Source of the DNA: Alphaproteobacteria bacterium
GTDB lineage: Bacteria; Pseudomonadota; Alphaproteobacteria; UBA9219; RFNS01
Reading direction: 5' to 3'
Assembly (NCBI GenBank): GCA_016124955.1
Contig: WGMR01000003.1
Span: 1 to 64,000 of the forward strand
Length of the DNA: 64,000 nucleotides
A program made the position numbers and the translations under genes. Below, in pieces: positions 52,797-62,476 of the stretch (within the stretch, counting starts at the first letter, position 1; the number at the start of each line of letters is the position of its first letter). Below the pieces are notes generated by a model. The model saw only the letters and a program-made list of their open reading frames with translations. It made no database searches and was not told the DNA's origin.

Positions 52797-53612
52797 ATGT
52801 CCGGCCTCTATGTTTTTAGCAAGGTTTTCTGGCTTTTGTTTTCCCCGCCCAGTTTGCTGGTCATTCTTTTGGCAGCGGGGCTTGTTCTGGGTTTTTGCAA
52901 GCCCGAGGGGCTAAGGCGGTTTGGACGCCGTTTGCTTGGCCTTAGCGCTGCCGCACTGGTCGCCATTTCGGCGTTGCCGATGGGCGAATGGCTGTTAACG
53001 CCGCTTGAAAACCGTTTTCCGGTGCCCGATTTACCGCAAAAGGTTTATGGTATTGTTGTGCTTGGCGGCACAGAAAACGAGGCTGTTGCCTTTCATCGCG
53101 GGCAACCGAGCATAAATTACGCCGGCGAACGCTTAATCCAGTTTACGAAGCTTGCCCGTGAACATCCTGAAGCAAAACTCGTTTTTGCCGGTGGGACCGG
53201 ACGCATGAAAGAGGGCGATTTGCCCGTTACAGAATCGGTTGTGGCCAAGGGGCTTCTGCAGGCCATGGGTATGAACCGTAAAGTCGTTTACGAAAGCACT
53301 TCAAAAAACACCTTTCAGAACGCCGCCAACGCCGCGAAGCTGCTGGGGGATGAAATCAGGCAACCATGGGTGCTGGTCACAAGTGCGTTCCATCTTTCCC
53401 GCGCCGTTGGCGTGTTTGAACAGCAAGGCTGGAACGTCATACCCTACCCGGCGGGTTATTTCACGACCGGAACATATGACACGCTGATCAAATTCGATGT
53501 GACCCGTAACCTTGGCCAACTGCATATGGCGGTGCATGAATGGCTTGGCCACATTGCGTATTATCTGATGGGTAGAATGGACAGTTTCTTTCCGGGGCCG
53601 GTACGGGAATGA
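52797..53612 (+). CDS. YdcF/ElyC-type DUF218 membrane protein
   Basis: A 271-residue protein with two N-terminal membrane helices (about 7-60) and a DUF218 domain (about 85-240): YGIVVLGGTENE, AKLVFAGGTGRMKEGD, YESTSKNTFQNAANA and WVLVTSAFHLSRAVGVFEQ. ElyC is needed for peptidoglycan integrity and lipid-carrier balance in E. coli; this homolog likely acts similarly. Its stop overlaps mltB (ATGA), so it belongs to the cell-wall operon. Confidence 0.87.
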   Translation: MSGLYVFSKVFWLLFSPPSLLVILLAAGLVLGFCKPEGLRRFGRRLLGLSAAALVAISALPMGEWLLTPLENRFPVPDLPQKVYGIVVLGGTENEAVAFHRGQPSINYAGERLIQFTKLAREHPEAKLVFAGGTGRMKEGDLPVTESVVAKGLLQAMGMNRKVVYESTSKNTFQNAANAAKLLGDEIRQPWVLVTSAFHLSRAVGVFEQQGWNVIPYPAGYFTTGTYDTLIKFDVTRNLGQLHMAVHEWLGHIAYYLMGRMDSFFPGPVRE

Positions 53613-54571
53613 TCAAAGTGTTTCTATTCACGCTGTTTGTCGTTGCGGTTTCTGTGCCTGCGCAGGCCAATACAATACCGTTCGATGTGTGGCTGGGCGG
53701 CGTGCGGCAGGAAGCGATGCAGCGCGGGGTTAGCGGTGCCACGCTAGATACGGCTTTGGCAGGCACCGAGCTTCAATACGATGTTTTGCGGCTTGATCGC
53801 AAGCAGCCGGAAGGGCGCATCACTTTTGAAGAATACAAAAAACGTAACGTCACGAACACGATGATCGAACAAGGGCGCGCGCTGTACCGCGAACATTTTG
53901 CGCTTTTGCAAGGTATTGCGCAGCAATATGGGGTTGCGGCCAAATATATTGTGGCGCTTTGGGGCGTTGAAACCCGCTATGGCACATATACAGGCGGCTT
54001 CAATGTTATCGATTCCCTTGCCACGCTTGCCTATGACGGGCGCCGGTCCGGCTATTTTCGTGGCGAGCTGATGAACGCGCTGTCGATCCTGGAGCGCGGC
54101 GAAATTGGCGCCTACGAGATGGAAGGTTCGTGGGCGGGCGCCATGGGACAATGCCAGTTTATGCCGACAACGTTTTTGCATTACGCGGTCGATTACAATC
54201 GCGACGGACGGCGGGATATTTGGTCCACACTGCCCGATGTGTTCGCATCCATGGCAAATTATCTGCGGGCCGAAGGCTGGCGTGATGGCATTACATGGGG
54301 GCGGGCTGTGCGGCTCACGAAGCCGGTGGCTGCGCGGCACGCGGGGCTTGATTACGCGCAATCGCTCAGAGCGTGGCACGGGGCGGGTGTGCGCCAAAGC
54401 AATGGCCAGCCGTTGCCGCTGGAAGACATAAAAGCTTCGCTAGTACAGCCGGATGGCGCCGGCGGTGCAAGTTATCTGGTATATGATAATTACCGCGCGC
54501 TCATGCGCTGGAACAGGTCCACATATTTTGCTACCACGGTTGGGCTTCTTGCTGATGAAATAGCGTCCTGA
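53609..54571 (+). CDS. mltB: Lytic murein transglycosylase MltB-type
   Basis: A 320-residue protein with a signal peptide (MIKVFLFTLFVVAVSVPAQA) and no lipobox, so soluble periplasmic. The catalytic Glu is in WGVETRYGTYTGGF, followed by EGSWAGAMGQCQFMPTTFLH and a Ca-site-like DYNRDGRRDIW. It cleaves glycan strands to give anhydromuropeptides, upstream of NagZ and AnmK. It overlaps ydcF and precedes rlpA. Confidence 0.93.
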   Translation: MIKVFLFTLFVVAVSVPAQANTIPFDVWLGGVRQEAMQRGVSGATLDTALAGTELQYDVLRLDRKQPEGRITFEEYKKRNVTNTMIEQGRALYREHFALLQGIAQQYGVAAKYIVALWGVETRYGTYTGGFNVIDSLATLAYDGRRSGYFRGELMNALSILERGEIGAYEMEGSWAGAMGQCQFMPTTFLHYAVDYNRDGRRDIWSTLPDVFASMANYLRAEGWRDGITWGRAVRLTKPVAARHAGLDYAQSLRAWHGAGVRQSNGQPLPLEDIKASLVQPDGAGGASYLVYDNYRALMRWNRSTYFATTVGLLADEIAS

Positions 54572-54593
54572 TTCTCTGGTACGGGTCCCGCCG

Positions 54594-55553
54594 ATGATTA
54601 AATCTTTCAATCTCCTGATTTTTGCAGCGATGCTCGTGATGCTCGGTTCCTGCGGCACGACCGAGCAGGCGCGCGTTTCGGGTGAAGGGGCCGGAACCTA
54701 TAAGGTCGGCAAGCCATACCAAATCAAGGGTGAATGGTATTACCCGGCTGAAGATTTCAGTTATGACGAAACCGGTATTGCTTCGTGGTATGGGCCCGGA
54801 TTTCACGGAAAATCCACCGCGAATGGTGAAATTTATGATTCAAACGAACTGACGGCGGCGCACCCGACGCTGCCTATGCCTTCGCTTGCGCGCGTTACCA
54901 ACCTTGATAATGGCCGTTCCGTTGTTGTCCGTATCAATGATCGCGGCCCGTACAAGGCCGGACGTGTGATCGATGTTTCACGGCGTACGGCACAGCTGCT
55001 TGGCTTTGAAAATCAAGGTACGGCGAAGGTGCGCGTTCAGGTTATGACGGATGAAAGCCGCGCCATCGCGCAAGCGGCAAAAACTCATGGTGCGAGTGCG
55101 CCGGAAACCTTGCAGGTGGCCAGCGCATCTGCGCCGCGTGCGTCCGAACCTTCGGTCGAAGTGCAGGCGTTGCCGTCCGTTACGCCGTCGCCGGTACAGG
55201 TGGTGCAACCGCAGGAGCCCAAAATCATTCCGCTGCCCAAGCAATATGCCGACAGCGTATTACGCGAACCGCCCTATAACGCCCCGGCCCAGCCGGTCGT
55301 GACGCAAGTCGCTGTGCCTAAAAAATCCGATATCTATGTGCAGGCGGGCGCCTTTACCAAGCAGGAAAATGCCAGCAAGCTCAAAGCGCGCCTTGGAAAT
55401 ATAGCGCAAACGAACATCATGCAGGCGGTCGTGAACGGGCGTGAATTCTACCGCGTGCGGCTTGGGCCCGTGGCAACGGTCGATCAGGCGGATTATGTTC
55501 TGCAGCAGGTCGTTCGTGCCGGCGTGCCCGAACCGCGCATTGTCATTGATTAA
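54594..55553 (+). CDS. rlpA: RlpA-type septal ring lytic transglycosylase, lipoprotein
   Basis: A 319-residue lipoprotein (MLVMLGSCGTT lipobox). The double-psi beta-barrel domain (about 60-150) has GIASWYGPGFHGKSTANGE and VVVRINDRGPYKAGRVIDVS, including the catalytic region. A Pro-rich linker (about 170-240) and a C-terminal SPOR domain (about 243-319) follow. It cuts denuded glycan at the septum. The gap to mltB is 22 bases. Second SPOR protein in the window. Confidence 0.94.
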   Translation: MIKSFNLLIFAAMLVMLGSCGTTEQARVSGEGAGTYKVGKPYQIKGEWYYPAEDFSYDETGIASWYGPGFHGKSTANGEIYDSNELTAAHPTLPMPSLARVTNLDNGRSVVVRINDRGPYKAGRVIDVSRRTAQLLGFENQGTAKVRVQVMTDESRAIAQAAKTHGASAPETLQVASASAPRASEPSVEVQALPSVTPSPVQVVQPQEPKIIPLPKQYADSVLREPPYNAPAQPVVTQVAVPKKSDIYVQAGAFTKQENASKLKARLGNIAQTNIMQAVVNGREFYRVRLGPVATVDQADYVLQQVVRAGVPEPRIVID

Positions 55554-55565
55554 ACGAGGGTATCC

Positions 55566-56705
55566 ATGCGTTTCCTAGCTTTGCTTCTTCCCCTGTGCCT
55601 TTTGCTTGTGGTTTCGCCGGTGCGCGCCGAGCTGCCGACCACGGAAACCACGGCACGCGAAGCTTTGCTGATAGACGCCACGACCAACACGGTTTTGCTG
55701 GCCAAGAATGCCGACCAGAGAATGCCCCCTTCGTCCATGAGCAAGCTTATGACCATGTACGCGGTATTCGATGCGTTGCGCGACGGCAAAATCGCGCTTG
55801 ATGACACCGCGACAGTCAGCGAGCTGGCGTGGAAGCAGGAAGGCTCCCGCATGTTCCTTGAACCGGGCATGCAAGTGAAGATCGAAGATTTAATCCGCGG
55901 CGTTATCGTGCAATCCGGCAACGATGCATGTGTTGCTTTGGCCGAAGCGATTTCAGGCAGCGTCGGGGCCTTTGCAGGTCTTTTGAATGAAACGGCCGCG
56001 CGCATCGGCCTGACCGGAAGCCACTTCACGAATGCAAGCGGCCTGCCCGAACCCGATCATTACATGACGCCGCACGATTTGGTCGTGCTTTCAATGGCGC
56101 TAATCAAGAATTTCCCCGAGCATTACCACTATTTTTCTGAAAAAGAATTTACCTTCAACAAAATCAAGCAAGGCAACCGCAACCCGCTTTTGTACCGCAG
56201 CATTAATGTCGATGGGTTAAAGACGGGCCATGCCGAAGAGGCGGGCTACGGTATCGCGGTTTCGGCGCTGCAGGATAGCCGCAGGCTTGTTCTGGTCGTC
56301 AACGGCCTTAAGGATATGCAGGAACGCGCCGACGAAGCCGCGCGGCTTCTGGAATGGGGGTTTCGCGAATTCGGGACCTATACTTTATTCAAGGCTGGCG
56401 ATCAGGTCGGGGATGCCGGTGTTTGGCTTGGGCAGATGGAAAACGTGCCGCTTGTGGTTGATGAAGATTATGCCGTTACGTTGCCGCGCGCCGCACGCGG
56501 CCAGCTTTCAGCCGATATCGAATACCAGCAACCTATTGCCGCGCCGATACAGAAGGGCCAAAAGATTGGCATGGTTAAGGTTTCCGCGCCCGGCATGACG
56601 ACGATCGAAATTCCGCTTACCGCCGCGCTTGATATACCGAAGCTTGGCTGGTTCTCCGCCATCGCAACCAAGGCAAAATATGTGCTGGCGGGCGATGGGA
56701 AATGA
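55566..56705 (+). CDS. D-alanyl-D-alanine carboxypeptidase (DacC/PBP5 type)
   Basis: A 379-residue low-molecular-weight PBP with signal peptide (ALLLPLCLLLVVSPVRA). Active-site motifs: S57-M-S-K60, S117-G-N119 and K219-T-G221. A C-terminal beta domain (about 270-360) is followed by a short amphipathic region that may bind the inner membrane. It trims pentapeptides in peptidoglycan. It starts 12 bases after rlpA and overlaps tmk by 4 bases. Confidence 0.95.
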   Translation: MRFLALLLPLCLLLVVSPVRAELPTTETTAREALLIDATTNTVLLAKNADQRMPPSSMSKLMTMYAVFDALRDGKIALDDTATVSELAWKQEGSRMFLEPGMQVKIEDLIRGVIVQSGNDACVALAEAISGSVGAFAGLLNETAARIGLTGSHFTNASGLPEPDHYMTPHDLVVLSMALIKNFPEHYHYFSEKEFTFNKIKQGNRNPLLYRSINVDGLKTGHAEEAGYGIAVSALQDSRRLVLVVNGLKDMQERADEAARLLEWGFREFGTYTLFKAGDQVGDAGVWLGQMENVPLVVDEDYAVTLPRAARGQLSADIEYQQPIAAPIQKGQKIGMVKVSAPGMTTIEIPLTAALDIPKLGWFSAIATKAKYVLAGDGK

Positions 56706-57325
56706 AACGAGGCCGCTTTATTACGCTTGAAGGCGGCGATGGCGCAGGCAAATCGACGCAAGCAAAACGGCTCGCGGAAGCACTTCGTAAGCGCGGTAAA
56801 AAGGTTTTGCTGACGCGCGAGGTTGGCGGTTCAGACGGTGCGGAGGCGATCCGCGAGGTTTGGCTTTCCGGCGAATACAGATGGGATGCGATCACAGAAT
56901 TGCTGCTCATTTCTGCTGCGCGTCGCGACCATATTGAAAAGGTCATCAGACCGGCCTTGAAAAAAGGCACATGGGTTATTTCCGACAGGTTCGCGGATTC
57001 AACCTATGTCTATCAAGGCTACGGCATGGGGCTCGATAAAAAGTATATCCGGCAAATTTATAAGATCATCGCCGGTGAACTGGTGCCTGATCTTACCGTC
57101 GTGCTCGATGTTCCGGTTGAAATTGGCGCGAAGCGCATGGCGGGCCGGTTGCTTGACAGGTTTGAAAGAAAAGATAAAGCGTTCCATAAGCGTCTGAGAC
57201 AGGGCTATCTGGCGCGCGCAAAATCGGAACCCAAAAGGTTTGTGGTCGTTGATGCCGGTAATAGCCTTGATGTTACGGGCCGCAACCTTGTCGCGACCGT
57301 TCTAAGGAAACTAAAACTGCAATGA
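56702..57325 (+). CDS. tmk: Thymidylate kinase
   Basis: A 207-residue P-loop kinase, dTMP to dTDP. GGDGAGKST at 11-19, DRFADSTYVYQG (DR(Y/F) motif) and LDVPVEIGAKRM are visible; the LID region lies near ERKDKAFHKR. It overlaps both the carboxypeptidase gene and holB by 4 bases each. Confidence 0.97.
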   Translation: MKRGRFITLEGGDGAGKSTQAKRLAEALRKRGKKVLLTREVGGSDGAEAIREVWLSGEYRWDAITELLLISAARRDHIEKVIRPALKKGTWVISDRFADSTYVYQGYGMGLDKKYIRQIYKIIAGELVPDLTVVLDVPVEIGAKRMAGRLLDRFERKDKAFHKRLRQGYLARAKSEPKRFVVVDAGNSLDVTGRNLVATVLRKLKLQ

Positions 57326-58362
57326 AGCTTTTAGAGCCACACGTCAATCCGCGTCTGCTTGGTCATGAAGCGGCGGTCAATGAATTCACCGGCGCTGCGA
57401 TAAGCGAGCGTATGCACCATGCATGGCTGATCCACGGCCCGGCAGGCATAGGCAAGGCGACGATGGCCTTCCATATCGCGCAATATATACTTTCCGGCGG
57501 GCAGCAAACCATCGGCAACATCGATACCAAATCATCGATTTATAAGCTGGTTGCCAACCTGAGCCACCCCGATCTTCGGCTGATAAGCCGCCCGGTTGAT
57601 GAGCGGACGGGCGATCTGAAAAGCGAAATTCCGGTCGCTTCCATCCGTGCCCTCGGTGATTTCTTTCATCTAACCTCGGCTTTCAATAACTGGCGCATTG
57701 CCATTATTGCGGACGCCGAATATCTGAACCGTCATAGCGCGAACGCGCTGCTCAAGCTTCTTGAAGAGCCGCCGCAACGTTCGTTGATTATCATGACGGC
57801 GACGGGCGTAGGGCAATTGCTGCCTACGATACGGTCACGCTGCCGCAAGCTCGCACTCGATCTGATCGACGATGCCACCATGCGAAAACTAATCGCCGAT
57901 ACATGTCCGGAAGTTGATGCGGATTCGCTTGGCTCTATCGTGAATTTGGCGGAAGGAAGCTTTGGCCGGGCGCTCGAGCTGATCGAAAATGACGGGCAGG
58001 ATCTTTATGCCTCCCTGATCGGCATCCTTGGTGCCGCGCCAAAGGTGGATGCGGGCGATATGCACGGCTTTGCCGACCAGATTTCCCGCAAAGGGGAGCA
58101 GGCGCGTTTTACCATCATGACCGGCTTTATGCTGAATTGGCTGCAATCGCTGGTGCAGTGCGCCGCAACCGGCCGCGCGGAAGACATGGTGGGGGGCGAT
58201 GCCCAGCTTCTGCGCCGCTATGCCGCATGGCAGCCGCTTGAACACTGGCTAAAGGTATGGGACAAGGTTAACGCCATGCTGGCAACGGGGGAGGCTGCTC
58301 ACCTCGATCGCAAGCTGGTTTTGATCAACAGCCTGATGGCCATAACCCGCGCGGCTGCCTGA
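57322..58362 (+). CDS. holB: DNA polymerase III delta' subunit
   Basis: A 346-residue clamp-loader subunit. Walker A-like GPAGIGKAT (the GKA form usual in alphaproteobacterial delta'), [16 protein letters not shown], then a sensor TIRSRCRKL. It helps load the beta clamp. It overlaps tmk and precedes metG by 23 bases. Zinc-site cysteines are not evident. Confidence 0.93.
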   Translation: MKLLEPHVNPRLLGHEAAVNEFTGAAISERMHHAWLIHGPAGIGKATMAFHIAQYILSGGQQTIGNIDTKSSIYKLVANLSHPDLRLISRPVDERTGDLKSEIPVASIRALGDFFHLTSAFNNWRIAIIADAEYLNRHSANALLKLLEEPPQRSLIIMTATGVGQLLPTIRSRCRKLALDLIDDATMRKLIADTCPEVDADSLGSIVNLAEGSFGRALELIENDGQDLYASLIGILGAAPKVDAGDMHGFADQISRKGEQARFTIMTGFMLNWLQSLVQCAATGRAEDMVGGDAQLLRRYAAWQPLEHWLKVWDKVNAMLATGEAAHLDRKLVLINSLMAITRAAA

Positions 58363-58385
58363 TCCTGTTTTATAAAGGATATGCC

Positions 58386-59936
58386 GTGCAAAAGCGTTTT
58401 TACATCACAACCGCGATACCCTATGGCAACGGCGCGCCGCATATCGGGCATGCATATGAAGCGATCGCAACTGATACGATCGCGCGTTTCAAAAGGCTGG
58501 ACGGTTACAACACCTGGTTCCTGACCGGTATGGACGAATACGGCCAGAAAATGGAACAGACGGCCCGCAAGGAAAATATCACGCCGCAGCAATTGGCGGA
58601 CCGCACGGCCGGGCAATTCCGTGCCATGCATGCCGTACTCGGTATTTCCAACGATGATTTTGTTCGCACGACACAGGAACGCCACAAAAAAACGGTCCAG
58701 CATCTGTGGAAGCTGATGGAGGCCAGCGGCGATATCTATCTCGATAAATATTCCGGGTGGTATTCGGTGCGCGACGAAGCCTACTTCGATGAAGGCGAGC
58801 TGAAGGAAGGTTCGGATGGCACAAAATTCGCTCCGTCCGGCGCGCCGGTCGAATGGGTTGAGGAAGAAAGCTATTTCTTCCGTCTTTCTGCCTATGCCGA
58901 AAAGCTGCTAGCGCTTTATGAAAAGAACCCCGCTTTCATTCAACCCGCCGCGCGCCGTAACGAGGTCGTAAATTTCGTTAAATCCGGCCTGAAGGATTTG
59001 TCGGTTTCGCGCACCACCTTCAATTGGGGCGTGCCGGTGCCCGATGCGCCGAAGCACGTTATGTATGTGTGGGTCGATGCGCTCTCAAATTACCTGACCG
59101 GCCTTGGTTACCCGGATGATCCGGATGGAAAGGTTGGGGAATTCTGGCCCGTCGATATTCACATGATCGGCAAGGATATCGTTCGCTTTCACGCGATTTA
59201 TTGGCCGGCTTTTCTTATGTCAGCCGGGCTGCCGGTGCCGAAATCAGTCTTCGGGCACGGGTTCATTTATAACAAGGGCGAAAAAATGTCGAAATCGGTC
59301 GGCAATGTCGTGACGCCCGCCACGCTGATAGACGCCTATGGGCTTGACCAGATCCGTTATTTTCTGTTGCGCGAAGTCGCGTACGGGCAAGACGGCAATA
59401 TTTCGCACGAAGCCGTGGTGCAGCGCATGAATAGCGATCTTGCCAATGATCTTGGCAACCTTGCGCAGCGCAGCCTTTCCATGATCGCAAAAAATTGCGA
59501 AGCAAAGGTGCCGCAGCACGGCGATTTCACGGCGGAAGACAAGGCTTTGCTGGATGAGGCTGCGGGCTTGCTGGAAAATACGCGCGGTGAGTTGAAGGAG
59601 CTGGCGTTCCACCGTGCGCTCGAAGCCATTTGGCTCGTGATCGGAAACGCAAACCGCTATATCGATGCGCAAGCGCCGTGGGGCCTGAAAAAGACCGATC
59701 CTGCACGTATGCGGACCGTGCTTTATGTCGTTGCGGAAACCGTGCGGCAGATCGCCGTTTTGTTGCAGCCATTCATGCCAACGGCCATGGATAAAATGCT
59801 CTCGCAGCTTGCGGTGCCGGAAGGTGCGCGCAGCTATGCGGCGATGGCCGATCGGCTCAAGCCCGGTACGCCATTGCCCGCTCCGGCAGGCGTTTTCCCG
59901 CGCTATGCAGAACCGGAGCCGCCGGAAATCAAGTAA
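58386..59936 (+). CDS. metG: Methionyl-tRNA synthetase
   Basis: A 516-residue class I synthetase of the short alphaproteobacterial form. HIGH motif in [20 protein letters not shown] in [14 protein letters not shown] and the GMDEYGQK region; no zinc-knuckle quartet and no C-terminal EMAP-like domain. It charges both initiator and elongator tRNA-Met. Start is the ATG equivalent at 58386 (GTG), following holB. Its last base overlaps tatD (ATG 59936). Confidence 0.97.
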   Translation: MQKRFYITTAIPYGNGAPHIGHAYEAIATDTIARFKRLDGYNTWFLTGMDEYGQKMEQTARKENITPQQLADRTAGQFRAMHAVLGISNDDFVRTTQERHKKTVQHLWKLMEASGDIYLDKYSGWYSVRDEAYFDEGELKEGSDGTKFAPSGAPVEWVEEESYFFRLSAYAEKLLALYEKNPAFIQPAARRNEVVNFVKSGLKDLSVSRTTFNWGVPVPDAPKHVMYVWVDALSNYLTGLGYPDDPDGKVGEFWPVDIHMIGKDIVRFHAIYWPAFLMSAGLPVPKSVFGHGFIYNKGEKMSKSVGNVVTPATLIDAYGLDQIRYFLLREVAYGQDGNISHEAVVQRMNSDLANDLGNLAQRSLSMIAKNCEAKVPQHGDFTAEDKALLDEAAGLLENTRGELKELAFHRALEAIWLVIGNANRYIDAQAPWGLKKTDPARMRTVLYVVAETVRQIAVLLQPFMPTAMDKMLSQLAVPEGARSYAAMADRLKPGTPLPAPAGVFPRYAEPEPPEIK

Positions 59937-60718
59937 TGCAACTCATCGACAGCCATTGCCATCTCGATTACCCGGTCCTTAGCAAGGACAGAGAAGCCGT
60001 GTTTACGCGCGCGCGCGATGCGGGCGTGGAAAAGATGCTTTGCATTTCGGTTTATGTAAGCAAATTCGACCAGATCAAAGTGATCGCCGAGGAAAACGAA
60101 AATGTTTTCTGTACTGTTGGCCTGCACCCGCACCATGCGGCGGAGGAAACCGAACTTGCAGCCGCCGAAAACCTGCAAAAGCTGGCGCAGCATCCGAAGG
60201 TGGTTGGTATCGGCGAAAGCGGGCTGGATTATTTCTATGATCGCAGCCCGCGGGATCTGCAGCACGAAGTGTTTCGCCAGCATATGCGCGCCTGTGTCGC
60301 GTGCGATTTGCCGCTTATCGTGCATAGCCGCGATGCCGATGACGATACCGCGCGCATGATCAGGGAAGAGGGGGCAGGGGGCAAGCTAAAAGGCGTTATG
60401 CATTGCTTCAGTTCCGGCCGTTCGCTGGCGGAAGCTGCGCTGACGGAGGGGTTTTATATTTCTTTTTCCGGCATTCTGACATTCAAGAAATCGGAAGAAT
60501 TACGAGCCATCGCGCGTGATGTGCCGTTGAACAGGCTGCTTGTGGAAACGGATGCGCCTTACCTGGCGCCAGAGCCGTATCGCGGCAAACCGAACGAGCC
60601 TTCTTACGTTGTGCATACGGCGCAGGTTTTGGCGGATGTTAAGGGCGTTTCGCTCGGCGAACTTGCGAACGCAACGACTGAAAATTTTTATCGTTTGTTC
60701 AGCAAGGTGCCGCATTAG
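59936..60718 (+). CDS. tatD: TatD-family metal-dependent hydrolase
   Basis: A 260-residue TIM-barrel hydrolase: LIDSHCHLDYPVL at the start (HxH metal site), VGLHPHHA, IGESGLDYFYD, MHCFSSG and LLVETDAPYLAPEPYRG. The family acts as 3'-5' DNase or on D-tyrosyl/other substrates; the exact job is unclear. It closes the mltB-to-tatD run and its stop directly abuts the convergent membrane glycosyltransferase. Confidence 0.93.
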   Translation: MQLIDSHCHLDYPVLSKDREAVFTRARDAGVEKMLCISVYVSKFDQIKVIAEENENVFCTVGLHPHHAAEETELAAAENLQKLAQHPKVVGIGESGLDYFYDRSPRDLQHEVFRQHMRACVACDLPLIVHSRDADDDTARMIREEGAGGKLKGVMHCFSSGRSLAEAALTEGFYISFSGILTFKKSEELRAIARDVPLNRLLVETDAPYLAPEPYRGKPNEPSYVVHTAQVLADVKGVSLGELANATTENFYRLFSKVPH

Positions 60719-62476
60719 TTAGTGCGGCTTGCGCGGCACCATAAATACGAAATATTGATAGCTTTCTGATGCGGGGCTTGGCGCGTATTCGTGTACAATC
60801 CATTCTTCGATCGTGTTATCGACATTGCGTAAGTTGCCGCGGTTGGCGACGATTAAATCGGGCTTATGGGCCTTCAGTTCGCTCAGAACGATCTCGGAAA
60901 AATGCTGTCCCGTTTTATCATCGGAAAGTAGCGGGTAGTTAAAAACAAAACCTAGCGGACTTTTACGCTGGCTCCAGAAATAGACGCCAGGCTCTGCGCC
61001 CCAATGATAGACAAGCGCATCCTTGCGATAATTTTCGTTTATCCATTTCGCCATTCTCTTTGTTTCAAGCGCCTCTTTGCCTGTTTCTTCATATTTTACT
61101 ACCGGTATATCTTCGATCGGAATCGTTATTTGATAGATTTGCGTGAATAGCATCGGCAGCATGAGGGAAAAGTACATTGCTATCCATGCTTTGTTTTTTG
61201 TAGATAAAAGGCTTGCGCCCATCCAGCCAGATACAATGGCAATAGGGGGCAGAAAAAGCTGGTAGTAATGAGGGAAGAATTTCCCGGGCAGAGCGAATGC
61301 AAGCCATGTTCCGGCAAAATACGCCAGCAATATTTTGCTGTTATATTGTGTTGACGCTTGTTTATGCGCAATCAGGAACGCCAGAGCGGTTGTAAATAAA
61401 GGCAGGTATGGCAGCGCCCAGATTGTATGATGGGCCGGCGCCATTGATTTCAGCAAATTAAAGAATGTGTTTCCGGCATATGTGCTGTTGTAATCGAATA
61501 CAGCTTCCTTAAAAGCGACAAAATCACCAAGGCTATAAAAATACCAAAAGATATAGAGCCAGCCGGAGCAGGCAATAACGCCCACAAGAACTGTTTGCAG
61601 CGCGCCCGTTATTAGCTGTTTCGGCTGTGCCGTTGCGCGCGCGCTTGAACGTAAACAAGCAAGATATGTCAGAAAAATTACGATTGGGATGACTGCGGCG
61701 ATGGTTTTGTACAAGCTTGCCAGAAAAAAAAGAACCCCGATTATGGCATAGCGCGGCACAGATATTTTTTTATTGCCCTTTAGTATCAATGCGACGGCCC
61801 ATACTGTACATGCGTTCATGAATACTTCAACATTGGGCTGGTTGCCTTGAAGGAACAGGTCGCTGCTAGTCAAAGACCAGACACCGGCGCTCATCAGGCC
61901 CGCAAACCTGCCGCCCAGTGCATTTCCGGCGGTATAGCAACCGAATAGGGTTGCCAGATAGGCGGCATAACCCATCAAGAAAAGGGCGAGGGGTGTCGGG
62001 CCAAACAAGGCGGCAAAAGATGTGTATGTCCAATGCACGCCCGGGGGTTTGTGATCCCATAGAACGCTATAAAGCGGCCAGTGATCAAGCAACCGGTCTG
62101 CTATGGACATATAGACCATCAGGTCGCGTTCGTAAGCCTCGGCATATGTGTGTGTGCGCACCAACAGAACGGCGAACATCATGGCCATGATATAGAGCGC
62201 AATCTGTGTGCGTGAAATATTTATGGTCGGGGCCTGATTGAAGGCGAACGAGGCGGAAGCCTTCGCGCGCAGCATAAGCGCAAGCGATAGTAATGCGGCT
62301 AAACAGCAGCTTGAAATTACAAGGCACAGTGCCGCTGTGCGGTAGCTGACTAAATAAGTTGTGCCAGCCATGCAGGATATAAGAAATGCAACGACCAGAG
62401 CCGTGACCAGAGCGGCAGGCATCCAGGGCGTTGATAGGATGTGCGCGGCGCCTGATCGTATGCGGCTTAAGTTCAT
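60719..62476 (-). CDS. Multi-spanning membrane protein, GT-C/ArnT-like glycosyltransferase
   Basis: A 585-residue protein with about 12 hydrophobic helices. After the first helices there is YERDLMVYMSIADRLLDHWP and a DHKPPGVHW segment, the acidic-loop signature seen in PMT/ArnT-like (GT39/GT83) enzymes that transfer a sugar from a lipid carrier. A C-terminal periplasmic domain follows (about 465-585). Base composition looks AT-richer than its neighbours, hinting at transfer. Its ATG overlaps the LivJ-like gene by 4 bases, an odd pairing. Substrate unknown. Confidence 0.75.
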   Translation of the reverse strand: MNLSRIRSGAAHILSTPWMPAALVTALVVAFLISCMAGTTYLVSYRTAALCLVISSCCLAALLSLALMLRAKASASFAFNQAPTINISRTQIALYIMAMMFAVLLVRTHTYAEAYERDLMVYMSIADRLLDHWPLYSVLWDHKPPGVHWTYTSFAALFGPTPLALFLMGYAAYLATLFGCYTAGNALGGRFAGLMSAGVWSLTSSDLFLQGNQPNVEVFMNACTVWAVALILKGNKKISVPRYAIIGVLFFLASLYKTIAAVIPIVIFLTYLACLRSSARATAQPKQLITGALQTVLVGVIACSGWLYIFWYFYSLGDFVAFKEAVFDYNSTYAGNTFFNLLKSMAPAHHTIWALPYLPLFTTALAFLIAHKQASTQYNSKILLAYFAGTWLAFALPGKFFPHYYQLFLPPIAIVSGWMGASLLSTKNKAWIAMYFSLMLPMLFTQIYQITIPIEDIPVVKYEETGKEALETKRMAKWINENYRKDALVYHWGAEPGVYFWSQRKSPLGFVFNYPLLSDDKTGQHFSEIVLSELKAHKPDLIVANRGNLRNVDNTIEEWIVHEYAPSPASESYQYFVFMVPRKPH